From the NCBI GenBank assembly GCA_003170135.1, contig PMZR01000053.1:106770-170769 (forward strand): a stretch of 64,000 bases of DNA. Direction: 5' to 3'. Below are positions 1 to 10,610 of this stretch, piece by piece. The position numbers and the translations under genes are program-made. Source of the DNA: Acidobacteriota bacterium (GTDB taxonomy: Bacteria; Acidobacteriota; Vicinamibacteria; Vicinamibacterales; Fen-181). Below the pieces are notes generated by a model that had not been told where the DNA came from, made no database searches, and was given only the letters and a program-made list of their open reading frames with translations. The first letter of the stretch is position 1. Each line of letters starts with the position of its first letter.

Positions 1-240
1 GGCGATGCGCGCGACGCGATCGTCGGCCGGTTGCGAGATCTCGACCTTGCGCTCGTGGCGGCGGTCCGGGCGTCGATCGATGACCAGGAGTGGCACGCGA
101 TCGAGCGCGAGGCGCAGGCTGAACTTGCGCCGTTCAAGGGCGGAATGACTGCCGAGGCCCACCAACGGGCGGTCGCCGCGAGTGCGACACGGTTGCTGCG
201 CGAGCGCGCCCTGCTGCCGGCCATCGCGTACGACGAATAG
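1..240 (+). CDS. C-terminal part of an unrecognised protein (5' truncated by window edge)
   Basis: The frame is open from the first base and ends at TAG 238-240, giving about 79 visible codons; the start lies outside the window. The visible part is charged and alanine-rich, probably helical, with no signal peptide or membrane segment. It ends 30 bp before the methyltransferase gene on the same strand, so the two may be co-transcribed. I do not recognise the family. A TTG at position 31 could serve as a start, but the frame continues upstream of it, so a longer gene is more likely. Confidence 0.5.
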   Translation, partial: GDARDAIVGRLRDLDLALVAAVRASIDDQEWHAIEREAQAELAPFKGGMTAEAHQRAVAASATRLLRERALLPAIAYDE

Positions 241-270
241 GAGCCGCATGACCGGGCTCGGCGCGTCAGG

Positions 271-1632
<1,362 letters not shown>

Positions 1633-1668
1633 CGCGAGATCCTCGTGGCGAACGCCGCGCCCGAGGCG

Positions 1669-2367
1669 TTACGATCGAGCGCGCGCGGCCTCGACGAACC
1701 CCTCGAACAGTTCCCGGAATTCGCCGGTCCGCCAGAAGTTCTCCGGGTGCCACTGCACCGCGACGCAGAAGGGCAGCGTGCGGTGCTCGATCGCCTCGAT
1801 GATGCCGTCGGGCGCCGTGGCCGTCACCTCGAACCCGTCGGCGACGCGCTGGACCGCCTGGTGGTGGCGGCTGTTGACCGCGCACGAATCCGCTTCCGCC
1901 AGCTTTTCCGTCATCAGCGCGGCCAGCACGCTGGCACGGCTGATCCAGACATCGTGCGCGATCGCCCAGAGCGGCGTCGTCTTCAAGTGCTCGATCGTGG
2001 TCGGCGTCTGCGAAGGCAGATCCTGTATGAGGTTGCCGCCGAGCGCGACGTTGAGAATCTGCATCCCGCGGCAGATGCCGAGAATCGGGAGGCCCTTCGC
2101 CACCGCGCGGGCAACCAGGTCGATCTCGAACGCGTCGCGCTGCGGGTCGATCTTGGACTCGGACACCGTCGGCTGCCGCGTTTCCCCGTATCGCGCCGGA
2201 TCGATGTCGACGCCGCCGGTGAAGAGCAGGCCGTGCACCTGCTCGACGATCGCCGCCGCGCCGTCAGTCGCCGGATCGAGGACGCGGGGTTCGCCTCCGG
2301 CGCGTTTGATCGACTCCAGGTAGTCCGGGAGCGACCGGCACGAAGTGACCCCGATAGTCGGCGGCAT
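1669..2367 (-). CDS. gamma-glutamyl-gamma-aminobutyrate hydrolase (PuuD-like class I glutamine amidotransferase)
   Basis: Peptidase C26 family: hydrolyses a gamma-glutamyl amide such as gamma-Glu-GABA in polyamine breakdown, or a related substrate. The 232-residue length fits the family. The nucleophilic cysteine is C99 in GICRGMQ, and the other triad members are H207 and E209 in QWHPE. An N-terminal GGVDIDP motif is typical of the PuuD branch. It converges with the methyltransferase gene, with stops 36 bp apart. Upstream on the same strand comes argS, separated by a heptad repeat array. No other polyamine-degradation gene is adjacent, so the substrate is open. Confidence 0.85.
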   Translation of the reverse strand: MPPTIGVTSCRSLPDYLESIKRAGGEPRVLDPATDGAAAIVEQVHGLLFTGGVDIDPARYGETRQPTVSESKIDPQRDAFEIDLVARAVAKGLPILGICRGMQILNVALGGNLIQDLPSQTPTTIEHLKTTPLWAIAHDVWISRASVLAALMTEKLAEADSCAVNSRHHQAVQRVADGFEVTATAPDGIIEAIEHRTLPFCVAVQWHPENFWRTGEFRELFEGFVEAARARS

Positions 2368-2385
2368 AAGTGTCCTTGCGTGGGA

Positions 2386-2424
2386 ACTTCGGACTTCGGA
2401 CCCCGGACTCCGGACCCCGGACGA
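2386..2424. repeat. 7-nt-period array between argS and the C26 hydrolase
   Basis: Five heptads read on the plus strand as ACTTCGG, ACTTCGG, ACCCCGG, ACTCCGG, ACCCCGG, then ACGA. It fills most of the 64-bp gap between the argS stop and the next gene's start. The 3' edge CGGACGA also ends the arrays in hemW and after lpxA. Confidence 0.85.
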
Positions 2425-2431
2425 GGTGTTC

Positions 2432-4519
2432 CTACATCCGCGGCGGCACCGGGATGCCCATCAAATCGAGCGCGCGCGTCATCTGCGCCCGGAAATATGC
2501 CACGCCGGCCGCGCGCCAGCGCCGCAGATCCTGCCGCTCCTCGTTCAGAATCTGGTACCGGTGATAGAACGCGTTGAAGGTCTGCGCGACGCCAAACACG
2601 TACTTGGCGAGCACAGACAGCTCCAGCGTACGGACCGCCTGTTCCGCGACTTCATCCAGGCGCGCAGCCTCGAGCGCCAGGTTCCACAAGTCCTGCGCGC
2701 CGCCCTCGCCGTTCAGCTCGCCGGCCGGCATCCCGGCCAGCCCCGCCAGCAGCGCCTGCTCGCTGACGCCCTCCCTGTCGCGGAGTTTCTGGAAGATATT
2801 GTTCGCGCGGACGACAGCATACTGCAGGTACGGCCCGCTTTCACCCTCGAAATTCAGGGCCTCGTCGATATCGAACACGATCACCTTGCCCCGTGAGTAG
2901 CGAACCATGAAGTACCGGACGGCGGCGACCGCGATCATTTCGGCGACGCGCCGTGCCTCGGCAGGCGGCAGGTCCGGGTTCCGCTTGACGACCTCGGCTT
3001 CCGCTTTCCGCGCCAGCGCGTCGAGCAGATCGTCGGCCTTCACGCCCAGTCCCTTGCGTCCCGACACCTCGACGAACGGCCGCGCGGCGTCCGCCTCGGA
3101 AATCTCGTAGCCAAGCTGCCGGGCCGTGGCATGCGACAGGGCGACCATTTCGTAGGAGAAGTGGACCGACCGCGCCGCCTGCTCCGGATGCCCGATCGCC
3201 ACCAGCGCCTGTTTGAGCAGCTTCTGCAGGTACGACTGGCGCACGTCGATGACGTTGTAAACGCTCCCCGCGCGACCGAACGGCGGATGGGCGGCCTCGT
3301 CCGGGGTCTCCTCCGGCGTCGTCGCCCAGAGCACGCGCCCATCGCTGGTCCGCGCGAACGGGCGGTAGTGGAAATCGCGGCCGAGCACGCCGAACTTCCA
3401 GAACTGGTACGCGATGTCCTTGCCCACGTACGTGACGGTTCCGTTCGACCGGACGATCACCTTCTCGCGGGTCTCGACGTCCTCGTCCACCACCTTTTCC
3501 GTGCCCTGTTCGTTTGCCGGCGCGCCGGCGTTCTTCGGGTCTTCCTGCGCCGGCTCCTCGTCGGCCGGCTCGTCGATCTTCATCACCCAGCAGCCGGCCA
3601 GCGGGCCCTGCGTCTGCAGCGCGACCGCGCCCTGGTCTTTCAGGACCTCGAAGGCGCGCGCCCAGAACTGCAGCCGCAGGATGTCGCCTTCCCACGTGAG
3701 CAGGTCGTAGTCCACGTTCATGCGCGCCATCGTCTCGAGGTGACGCCGGACGATGCGATCCGCGATGAACCGGGCGGCGGCGGCCGCGTCGGTGTCGCCC
3801 CGCTCGAGGTCGTGCAGCGTGGCGGCCCGGATCTTCAGCCGCTCCCGATCGCCGGCGTACCACTCGGTGACGCGGGCATACAGATCCCAGCAGTAGAAAT
3901 CGAAACGAGTCGTGTCGGCGATGCGGCGAATCGCGTCGAGGTCCTTGCCCTCCAGCTCGCGGAAGCCGACGACCACGTCGGCAACCTGCACGCCGGTGTC
4001 GTCGATGTAGTTCTGGATCTCCACCGGCACGCCGCGGAAACGCAGCAGCCGGCCGAGCGTGTCGCCGAGCGCCGAGTTGCGCAGGTGGCCGATGTGCGCC
4101 GCCTTGTTCGGGTTGATGGCGGTGTGTTCGACGATCGTCTTGGCCGGCGTCGCCCGTCCGCTCTCCGGCTGCGCGGGCGCCGCTTGGGGCCGACCGTCCG
4201 GCGCCGCGGCCATCAATCGCTCGACGAGGAACTGCGGTCGGTCGAGGAACCAGTTCACGTACCCCGACGCGGTGGCTTCGACGCGAGCCACGCCGGGCAC
4301 CGCCCCGACCGAGCCGGCCAGTTCCTGCGCGATCAGCCGGGGCGCCTTGCGCAGCCGGCGGGCCAGATCGAAGGCGATCGGCACGGCGAGGTCGCCCAGG
4401 TCGCGACTGGGCGCATAGTCCACGACGACGGGCGGCAGGGTGGCACGGTCCAGGCCGTAGAGGCGCTCGACGGCGTCGAGGGTGGCGGCGCGGATACGAT
4501 CGTGAATCGGGAGTATCAT
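2432..4519 (-). CDS. argS: arginyl-tRNA synthetase
   Basis: Class I synthetase charging tRNA-Arg; 695 aa from the ATG at 4519. An in-frame TTG 36 nt further upstream exists but is a poorer start. The N-terminal additional domain, the HIGH signature (AHIGHLRNSALGD) and the C-terminal DALR anticodon-binding domain, ending near ALDLMGIPVPPRM, are all present. Two oddities stand out. The KMSKS region reads VSGRKGLGVKADDLLD, lacking the usual K-M-S. There is also an acidic insertion rich in Glu, Asp and Pro (about 40 residues) before VIVRSNGTVTYVGKD. It lies downstream of mobA on the minus strand with an 80-bp gap. Confidence 0.95.
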   Translation of the reverse strand: MILPIHDRIRAATLDAVERLYGLDRATLPPVVVDYAPSRDLGDLAVPIAFDLARRLRKAPRLIAQELAGSVGAVPGVARVEATASGYVNWFLDRPQFLVERLMAAAPDGRPQAAPAQPESGRATPAKTIVEHTAINPNKAAHIGHLRNSALGDTLGRLLRFRGVPVEIQNYIDDTGVQVADVVVGFRELEGKDLDAIRRIADTTRFDFYCWDLYARVTEWYAGDRERLKIRAATLHDLERGDTDAAAAARFIADRIVRRHLETMARMNVDYDLLTWEGDILRLQFWARAFEVLKDQGAVALQTQGPLAGCWVMKIDEPADEEPAQEDPKNAGAPANEQGTEKVVDEDVETREKVIVRSNGTVTYVGKDIAYQFWKFGVLGRDFHYRPFARTSDGRVLWATTPEETPDEAAHPPFGRAGSVYNVIDVRQSYLQKLLKQALVAIGHPEQAARSVHFSYEMVALSHATARQLGYEISEADAARPFVEVSGRKGLGVKADDLLDALARKAEAEVVKRNPDLPPAEARRVAEMIAVAAVRYFMVRYSRGKVIVFDIDEALNFEGESGPYLQYAVVRANNIFQKLRDREGVSEQALLAGLAGMPAGELNGEGGAQDLWNLALEAARLDEVAEQAVRTLELSVLAKYVFGVAQTFNAFYHRYQILNEERQDLRRWRAAGVAYFRAQMTRALDLMGIPVPPRM

Positions 4520-4598
4520 CGGTCTGCTTGTCTCTCGTGGAACGGCTGCGAACAACCGGACAGAGGGCTCGTTGACGTGTGGTCGGCGAGGCCCGCGG

Positions 4599-5270
4599 CT
4601 AGCGCGGCGCGCCGGGTTTGGTTGCGGCCGGCCGGCCGCGCTGCGTGATACGATCGTCGGGAGCGTCAGGCCGGACGTCGTAGCGCTCGGCCAGCTGTTG
4701 CGCGCGCTCGTAGTCGGCGGGCGTGTTCACGTTGAAGAACAGCAGCCCGTCCGGATCGAAGGCCGCGAGCTCGTCCGGGCCGATTTCACGCGTCCGGACG
4801 TCGGCGACGAGATCCTGGATGCGGAGCGTTCCAAGGGCAATGCGCTTTCGAATCGGCTCCCGGCACGTGCGCGCGTAACATGCGCACATGGGTTGATAGC
4901 CGTCCGGGGGCCGCGGGATCGCCAGGTCGGCACCTTCGGCGCAACCGGCGAGATGCTCGAGGAAGCGTGCCGTCAGGAACGGCATGTCGCACGCGATGAC
5001 GAGCACGTAATCCGTCGTCGCGCGGGTGAGTGCCGTGTAGATGCCGCCGAGCGCGGCCGCGCCGGGCAGCACGTCGCGGACCACGGGCAGTCCCGAGGCG
5101 CGGAATCGGGCGGGAGTGTTGGCGACAATTGCGATGCGATCGGTCAGGGGACGAAGCGCCGCGATCTGGCGATCGAGGATCGAGCGCCCGCCCACGGGCA
5201 GGCTGCTCTTGTTCCTGCCCCCGAGCCGGCTGGCAGGTCCACCGGCGATGATCGCGGCACTCCACGGCAT
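4599..5270 (-). CDS. mobA: molybdenum cofactor guanylyltransferase
   Basis: Transfers GMP from GTP to molybdopterin-Mo to make the bis-MGD cofactor. The N-terminal nucleotide-binding signature is IIAGGPASRLGGRNK at residues 7-21, followed by a metal-binding DMPFL motif and the DGYQPMCACY segment that resembles the MobA DG..P....Y stretch. The 223-aa length is slightly above the usual size of about 190-200. It is divergent from the V4R-like gene with only 24 bp between starts, so the promoters must overlap. No molybdoenzyme gene is visible nearby. Confidence 0.85.
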   Translation of the reverse strand: MPWSAAIIAGGPASRLGGRNKSSLPVGGRSILDRQIAALRPLTDRIAIVANTPARFRASGLPVVRDVLPGAAALGGIYTALTRATTDYVLVIACDMPFLTARFLEHLAGCAEGADLAIPRPPDGYQPMCACYARTCREPIRKRIALGTLRIQDLVADVRTREIGPDELAAFDPDGLLFFNVNTPADYERAQQLAERYDVRPDAPDDRITQRGRPAATKPGAPR

Positions 5271-5294
5271 GTAGATCAGCTACCTTAGCAAAAA

Positions 5295-5909
5295 ATGGCG
5301 GAAGCCGGTATCGGGCGCGTCCTCGTCGCCAGTCTCCATCAGGGAATCGCCGATCTCCTTCCTTCGCGGCTCGAGTTCTACGAGAACTGGCTCAACCCGA
5401 CCGGGCTGCGGAACGGGACCATCGGCCTTGCCCCGCTGCTCGCCGTGCTCAGCTTCCTCCGGCGCGAGCAGGGGGCTTACGATCTCATCACCGATCGCGC
5501 GGGCGAGTACGCCGCGGAGTGGACCGTGGCGGAGATGTCGCGCGTGAAGCGGTGGACGATCCGCCGGCTGCCGGCCGCGCTGCGCGCCCAGTACGCGATG
5601 AAGGTCTCGCGACGCCTCATTCAGCGAGCCTACATGAGCAGCCATGCGGTCGTCAGGCTGCGCCGGGGCGCCGGCCGGGTGACCATTCGCGGATCGATCT
5701 TCTGCGGGGTCCGCGACCGTTCGGTCGAGCCGCTGTGCCGGTACTACGCCAGCGCCATCGCGCGGGTGTTCCTGCTGTTCGACCTCCAGGCCCAGGCGCG
5801 GGTCACCGAGTGCCGGGCGGTCGGCGACCCCGGCTGCCTCGTGGCGATCGCGGTGCATGGGACACGCCCCGCGAAGGACGCGTCCCGCCAGTTTCTGAGG
5901 TCCGAATGA
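5295..5909 (+). CDS. V4R-like (4-vinyl-reductase-type fold) hypothetical protein
   Basis: A 204-residue soluble protein without signal peptide. Its C-terminal third has a pattern seen in V4R/heme-NO-binding-like domains: a Cys-containing GSIFCGVRD strand, a CRYYASAI helix, then TECRAVGDPGCLVAI with a conserved-looking ECxxxGDPxC core. Such domains often sense small ligands or sit beside regulators; the function here is unknown. It overlaps the following TPR gene by ATGA, indicating translational coupling and a shared role. The domain call rests on motif memory and needs a profile search. Confidence 0.55.
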   Translation: MAEAGIGRVLVASLHQGIADLLPSRLEFYENWLNPTGLRNGTIGLAPLLAVLSFLRREQGAYDLITDRAGEYAAEWTVAEMSRVKRWTIRRLPAALRAQYAMKVSRRLIQRAYMSSHAVVRLRRGAGRVTIRGSIFCGVRDRSVEPLCRYYASAIARVFLLFDLQAQARVTECRAVGDPGCLVAIAVHGTRPAKDASRQFLRSE

Positions 5910-7558
5910 AGACGAAGAGCGCGGCCGCGCTGGCGCTGCTGGCGCTGGTGGTGGCGGCAGGGCCCGCGGCCCTGCGGCCTGACGCGCGGGGCCTGTCGCT
6001 CGTCGTGTCCGACCCGCAGACCGCGGCGATCGACCGCGTGCTGGTCATGCCATTCGAGAATCCCTCGGGCGCAGGGCAGCTCTTCTGGCTGAGGGAAGCG
6101 TCGGCCGTCGTGCTCAACGAGGATCTGCGCGCCTGCGGCGCGACGCCGATCGGCCGCGAGGAACGCGTGAAGGCGTTCGAGCGGCTCGGCGTGCCGGTTG
6201 GAGCAAACCTCAGCGACGCGACGGTCATCCGGCTCGGCCAGCTGCTCGGCGCCTCGTGGGTCGTCATCGGTTCGCTGGCGCTCGACGGCGACACCCTGAA
6301 CGTGCGCGCGCGCACCATCCGGCTCGACTCCGGGCGGATGCAGCCCGAGATGACCGAACGGGCGCCGCTCGCCGACCTGTTCCACATCTTCGACCGGATG
6401 ATCATCCGGCTGTTCCCGATGTTGATCGCGCCGCCGACGCACACCGACAAGAGCCACGCTCCGCTGCCGGCGTTCGAGAGCTACATCAAGGGCCTCATCG
6501 CCGAGACCGGCGCGGCGCAGGTGAAGTTCCTCCAGGCGGCGCTCAAGAGCTATCCCGACTACGACGCGGCGCGCCTCGCGCTCTGGCAGGTGTTTGTCGC
6601 GCAGGGCGACCATGCCAAGGCGCTGGCCGCGGTGCTCGAGGTCCCCGAGAAATCCTCCTCGTTCCGCCGTGCCAGGTTCCTCGCCGCGCTCTCCCAGCTG
6701 CAGCTGAAACAGTACGATCAGTCGTTCAACACCCTGCGCACGCTGGGCGCCGAACGGCCGGCGCCTGCGATTTTCAACAATCTCGGCGTCGTCCAGTTGC
6801 AGCGCTGGACGTCGGGGTCCGGCAGTGCCGCCAGTTTCTATTTCAACGAAGCCCGCAAGCTCGACAACGACGACGCCGACTACACCTTCAATCTCGGATA
6901 CGCGTACCTGCTCGAGCACGATCTGCAGGCCGCCGTCTACTGGCTGCGCGAAGCCGTGCGCGGCAACCCGGCCGATGGCGACGCGCACTACCTGCTCGGC
7001 GCGGCGCTCGCCGCCAACGGCGCCGCGACCGAGGGCGGCCGCGAGAAGGACCTGGCGCGGCGATTGTCGTCCCGCTACGCCGAGTGGGACAAGCGCCCGG
7101 CGAACGATCCGGTGCCGCGAGGGCTGGAGCGCGTGAAGGACGATCTCGACACGTCGCTGCTGGCGCGCGGCGACCTCGCGTTTCAGACGGCCGGGCAGAA
7201 GGATCAGCAGGACCTCGCCAGGTTTCATCTCGAGCAGGGCAGGATCCTGTTCGAGCACGAGACCGACCGCGAGGCCACCGCGGAGTTGAAACGCGCCATT
7301 TACCTCTCACCGTACGATTCGGAATCCCACTTGTTGCTCGGACGGATCTACCTGCGCGGCGGGCGCCTGCGCGACGCGGTTGACGAACTGAAGATCTCGC
7401 TGTGGAGCCAGGAGACCGTGGGCGCGCATCTCGCGCTGGCCGAGGCGTATATCCAGGGCAAGGACCTCCCGGCCGCCCGCACCGAGGTCCAGCGCGCCCT
7501 CACGCTCGATCCGCAGTCGGCCGACGCGAAAAAGCTGCTCGAGCGAATCGGCCAGTAA
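5906..7558 (+). CDS. secreted TPR-repeat protein with N-terminal TolB/FlgO-like domain
   Basis: 550 aa from the ATG inside the ATGA overlap with the previous gene. A hydrophobic signal peptide (MKTKSAAALALLALVVAA) has no lipobox cysteine, so the product is probably periplasmic. Residues about 45-150 look like the alpha/beta domain found in FlgO or TolB N-termini (RVLVMPFEN, then GQLLGASWVVIGSLALDGD). The rest consists of tetratricopeptide repeats, clearest in FNNLGVVQLQR, YTFNLGYAYLLEHD and SHLLLGRIYLRGG. These suggest a scaffold for an envelope complex. Specific partners are unknown apart from the coupled V4R-like protein. Confidence 0.75.
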   Translation: MKTKSAAALALLALVVAAGPAALRPDARGLSLVVSDPQTAAIDRVLVMPFENPSGAGQLFWLREASAVVLNEDLRACGATPIGREERVKAFERLGVPVGANLSDATVIRLGQLLGASWVVIGSLALDGDTLNVRARTIRLDSGRMQPEMTERAPLADLFHIFDRMIIRLFPMLIAPPTHTDKSHAPLPAFESYIKGLIAETGAAQVKFLQAALKSYPDYDAARLALWQVFVAQGDHAKALAAVLEVPEKSSSFRRARFLAALSQLQLKQYDQSFNTLRTLGAERPAPAIFNNLGVVQLQRWTSGSGSAASFYFNEARKLDNDDADYTFNLGYAYLLEHDLQAAVYWLREAVRGNPADGDAHYLLGAALAANGAATEGGREKDLARRLSSRYAEWDKRPANDPVPRGLERVKDDLDTSLLARGDLAFQTAGQKDQQDLARFHLEQGRILFEHETDREATAELKRAIYLSPYDSESHLLLGRIYLRGGRLRDAVDELKISLWSQETVGAHLALAEAYIQGKDLPAARTEVQRALTLDPQSADAKKLLERIGQ

Positions 7559-7602
7559 CCGGCGCGTTACGCGGAGAGAGGGCGAAAGCCCCGTGACTGG
7601 CA

Positions 7603-7608
7603 TATAAT
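7603..7608 (+). promoter_or_regulatory. candidate -10 box upstream of the NfeD gene
   Basis: A perfect TATAAT hexamer lies 36 bp before the ATG at 7644. The stretch 17 bp upstream (GGGCGA) is not a recognisable -35, so this is only a candidate. Confidence 0.35.
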
Positions 7609-7643
7609 CAACCGCGACGTTGCTCCCTCGGGGCGAGGTGTTC

Positions 7644-9068
7644 ATGAAACACGTCGCGCGACTGCTCCCGGTCCTCCTGCTCCTCGCGCCGGTCGTCGCC
7701 TTTCCCCTGTTCGCGCTCGCCGGAGTTGCGCCGGCCGCTCAAACTCCCGTTGTCTACACGGCGAACGTCAACGCCATCATTCACCCGGTCTCGGCCGAAT
7801 ACATGATCGAGACGATCGACCGGGCGAACGACGCCCACGCGGCGGCGGTCGTCTTCACGCTGGCCACGCCGGGCGGCCTGGTCGATTCGACGCGCGACAT
7901 CATCTCGCGCATGATCGCGTCGAAGACGCCGGTCGTCGTCTTCGTGGGGCCGTCGGGCGCGCGCGCCGCGTCGGCGGGCTTCCTGCTGACCATCGCCGCC
8001 GACGTCGCCGTCATGGCGCCGGGCACGCACATCGGCGCCGCGCACCCGGTGGCGGGCGCGGGCGAGACGATGGATGCGACGATGGCGAAGAAGGCGGCCG
8101 AGGACGTGGCGGCCTACGCGCGGACCCTTGCCGAGAAGCGGGGACGCAACGCGACGCTCGCCGACGCGGCCGTGAAGGAGAGCCGCGCGTTCACCGACGA
8201 AGAAGCGTTGTCGGCCTCGCCGCCGCTCATCGACTTCGAGGCGACGAGCGTCCGGGACCTGCTCAACAAGCTCGACGGCCGGACGGTCCGGCGCTTCGAC
8301 GGCAGCACGATCGTGATGCACACGGCGGGAGCCACCATCGTCGAGTCCGAGATGAACTGGCGGCAGCGCGTGCTGAGCGCCATTGCCCACCCGAATATCA
8401 CCTACATCCTGTTCACGCTGGGCCTGCTCGGTCTCACCGTCGAACTGTGGAATCCCGGGGCGGTGCTCCCGGGCGTGGCTGGCGGCATCTGCCTGTTGCT
8501 CGCCTTCTTCGCGTTCCAGGTGTTGCCGGTCAACTACGCCGGCATCCTGCTGATCCTGTTCGGCATCATGCTGTTCGTGCTCGAGCTGAAGGTGGCGAGC
8601 TACGGGCTGCTCAGCGCGGGCGGCCTCATTGCCCTGGCGCTCGGCTCGATGATCCTGATGAGCTCGCCGGCGCCGGAGCTGCGCGTGAGCCTCAACGTGA
8701 TCCTGCCCGTGGTGCTCGCCTTGAGCGTGATTCTGACGTTCCTGGTGCGCCTGACCATCGCGTCGCAACGCCGCCGGCCCACGACGGGCGCGTCCGGGAT
8801 GATTGGCGAACTCGGGCGCGCAACGAGTGCGCTGGAGCCGGGCAGCATCGGCCGCGTTGTTGCGCACGGCGAGATCTGGAGAGCGACCTCGCCGGCGCCG
8901 GTCGCCGAGGGCGACACCGTGCGAATCACCGCAGTGGACGGCCTGACGCTGACGGTGCGACGGGAAGCCGCGGGCACGCCGCCACCGGCGGCCGGAGACG
9001 ATCCGACGTCCGCAGGCAGCAGTCAGACGGCGGTCCGGCGTTCGGATGTTCCGCCGTCGGAAGGATGA
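7644..9068 (+). CDS. NfeD-family membrane-bound serine protease (ClpP-class, long form)
   Basis: Long NfeD proteins cleave the hydrophobic end of stomatin/slipin partners and take part in membrane quality control. The 474-aa protein starts at the ATG preceded by GAGGTG. It has a signal sequence, then a ClpP-like protease domain (FTLATPGGLVDSTRD; catalytic serine in the ARAASAG segment). Four to five transmembrane helices follow, between LFTLGLLGLTVELWNPG and about residue 380. A C-terminal OB-fold NfeD domain follows (GMIGELGRATSALEPG ... VRITAVDGLTLTVRR). The slipin gene follows 59 bp downstream, the classic pairing. Confidence 0.9.
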   Translation: MKHVARLLPVLLLLAPVVAFPLFALAGVAPAAQTPVVYTANVNAIIHPVSAEYMIETIDRANDAHAAAVVFTLATPGGLVDSTRDIISRMIASKTPVVVFVGPSGARAASAGFLLTIAADVAVMAPGTHIGAAHPVAGAGETMDATMAKKAAEDVAAYARTLAEKRGRNATLADAAVKESRAFTDEEALSASPPLIDFEATSVRDLLNKLDGRTVRRFDGSTIVMHTAGATIVESEMNWRQRVLSAIAHPNITYILFTLGLLGLTVELWNPGAVLPGVAGGICLLLAFFAFQVLPVNYAGILLILFGIMLFVLELKVASYGLLSAGGLIALALGSMILMSSPAPELRVSLNVILPVVLALSVILTFLVRLTIASQRRRPTTGASGMIGELGRATSALEPGSIGRVVAHGEIWRATSPAPVAEGDTVRITAVDGLTLTVRREAAGTPPPAAGDDPTSAGSSQTAVRRSDVPPSEG

Positions 9069-9127
9069 ACGTCGAAACCGGGGCGTAGCCCGAATCGCCT
9101 CGCAGTGGACTCATGCAAGGAGCCGTC

Positions 9128-9898
9128 ATGCCGGTCCTGATCTTCGTGTTGATCGTCGTCCTCTACGTGATCAGTTCCATCAAGATCCTCACCGAGTACG
9201 AGCGGGGCGTCATCTTCCGGCTCGGCAAGCTGCTGCCGCAGCCGAAGGGCCCGGGCGTCATTCTGGTGTTCGCGCCGATCGACCGGATCGTGCGCGTCAG
9301 CCTGCGGACGATCGTCATGGACGTGCCGCCGCAGGACGTGATCACCAAGGACAACGTGTCGGTGAAGGTCAACGCGGTCGTCTTCTTCCGCGTGATCGAT
9401 CCGCGGCGCGCGATCGTCGAAGTGGAGAACTACCATTACGCCACGTCCCAGCTTGCCCAGACCACGCTCCGGAGCGTGCTCGGGCAGGTGGAGCTCGACG
9501 ACCTGCTGTCGGAGCGGGAGCGGCTGAACCAGCGGCTGCAGCAGATCCTCGATCTGCACACCGACCCGTGGGGCGTGAAGGTATCGGCCGTCGAAGTGAA
9601 GCACGTGGATCTGCCGCCCGACATGCAGCGTGCGATCGCGCGCCAGGCCGAAGCCGAGCGCGAGAAGCGTGCTAAGATCATCCACGCCGAGGGCGAATAT
9701 GCCGCGTCGCGACGGTTGGCGGATGCCGCCGCCATCATTGCCACCGAACCGGTGACGATCACGCTGCGTTACCTGCAGACGCTTACCGAGATTGCCTCCG
9801 AAAAGAATTCGACGATCATCTTCCCATTGCCCATCGAACTGCTGAACCTCCTCGTCAAGGCACAGCCGGCGAAGGAACCGGGAAGCGCGGGCCAGTAA
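9128..9898 (+). CDS. slipin (stomatin/prohibitin-like SPFH protein)
   Basis: An SPFH-domain membrane scaffold and likely substrate or partner of the adjacent NfeD protease. An AAGGAG ribosome site at 9117-9122 decides the start: ATG 9128, six bases later, rather than the in-frame ATG at 9113. The 256-aa protein begins with one membrane helix ([17 protein letters not shown]), followed by [15 protein letters not shown] and the SPFH core with [21 protein letters not shown] coiled-coil with [16 protein letters not shown] precedes a hydrophobic C-terminus. It forms a run with NfeD, the SPOR protein and lnt, all on the plus strand. Confidence 0.92.
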   Translation: MPVLIFVLIVVLYVISSIKILTEYERGVIFRLGKLLPQPKGPGVILVFAPIDRIVRVSLRTIVMDVPPQDVITKDNVSVKVNAVVFFRVIDPRRAIVEVENYHYATSQLAQTTLRSVLGQVELDDLLSERERLNQRLQQILDLHTDPWGVKVSAVEVKHVDLPPDMQRAIARQAEAEREKRAKIIHAEGEYAASRRLADAAAIIATEPVTITLRYLQTLTEIASEKNSTIIFPLPIELLNLLVKAQPAKEPGSAGQ

Positions 9899-9908
9899 AA
9901 GCATCACC

Positions 9909-10610
9909 ATGGCATCAGACGACGGGTTCCGCGAGATCCAGCTGAACGGAAAGCAGCTCATTTTTCTGTTCATGGCCACGACGGTCGTCGCCGTCGTGAT
10001 CTTCCTGTGTGGCGTCATGGTCGGCCGCGGGGTGCGCAACGGACCCGCGACGGCCGCCATCGAGCCGGCCAGCGCCGGTCCTGCGGCGGCCGACACCGGC
10101 GCGCCCGTGGGTACGCCGGCTCCGGCCAGCGCGGCGGCGAACGCGCCCGCCGCGCCACCGGCAATGCCGCCCGCGCCCCCGGCCGAGGAGGTGGCGCCTG
10201 ATTCGCCGGCGGGAGGCGGGACGCCGCCGGCCCAGACGTCGAAGAAGGCACCGGCACCGGCGCTCGGGAATTTGGCAGGAGGGAAGCCGGCCGTCCAAGC
10301 GGCAGCGCAGAAGCCTGCGGCAGCGGATTCCCCGGCGCCGGCGCCTTCCAGCGCCGCAGCGGACGTGCCGGGCGAGCCGCCCGGCGACGGCCTGGTCGTG
10401 CAGGTGGCGGCGCTCGGCGAACGGAGCCAGGCCGAGGCCATTGCCAGGCGGCTCATCTCGAAAGGTTACGCCGCCTACGTGCTGACGCCGGCCGCGGCTG
10501 GCGGCATGTTCCGCGTCAGAGTCGGCAAGTTCAAGGAGCCGCGCGAAGCCGACGCGGTGAAGCGGCGGCTCGAAAAAGAAGAGCAGTTCAAGCCCTGGAT
10601 TACGCGCTAG
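9909..10610 (+). CDS. inner-membrane SPOR-domain protein
   Basis: SPOR domains bind denuded septal peptidoglycan and recruit proteins to the division site. The protein has 233 aa: a short cytoplasmic N-terminus, one transmembrane helix at residues 17-40 (LIFLFMATTVVAVVIFLCGVM), a Pro/Ala linker of about 110 residues, and a C-terminal SPOR domain from about residue 158. That domain shows VVQVAALGERSQAEAIARRL and the closing FRVRVGKFKEPREADAVKRRL. The next gene, lnt, appears to start inside its last codons. The gene starts 10 bp after the slipin stop. Confidence 0.88.
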   Translation: MASDDGFREIQLNGKQLIFLFMATTVVAVVIFLCGVMVGRGVRNGPATAAIEPASAGPAAADTGAPVGTPAPASAAANAPAAPPAMPPAPPAEEVAPDSPAGGGTPPAQTSKKAPAPALGNLAGGKPAVQAAAQKPAAADSPAPAPSSAAADVPGEPPGDGLVVQVAALGERSQAEAIARRLISKGYAAYVLTPAAAGGMFRVRVGKFKEPREADAVKRRLEKEEQFKPWITR

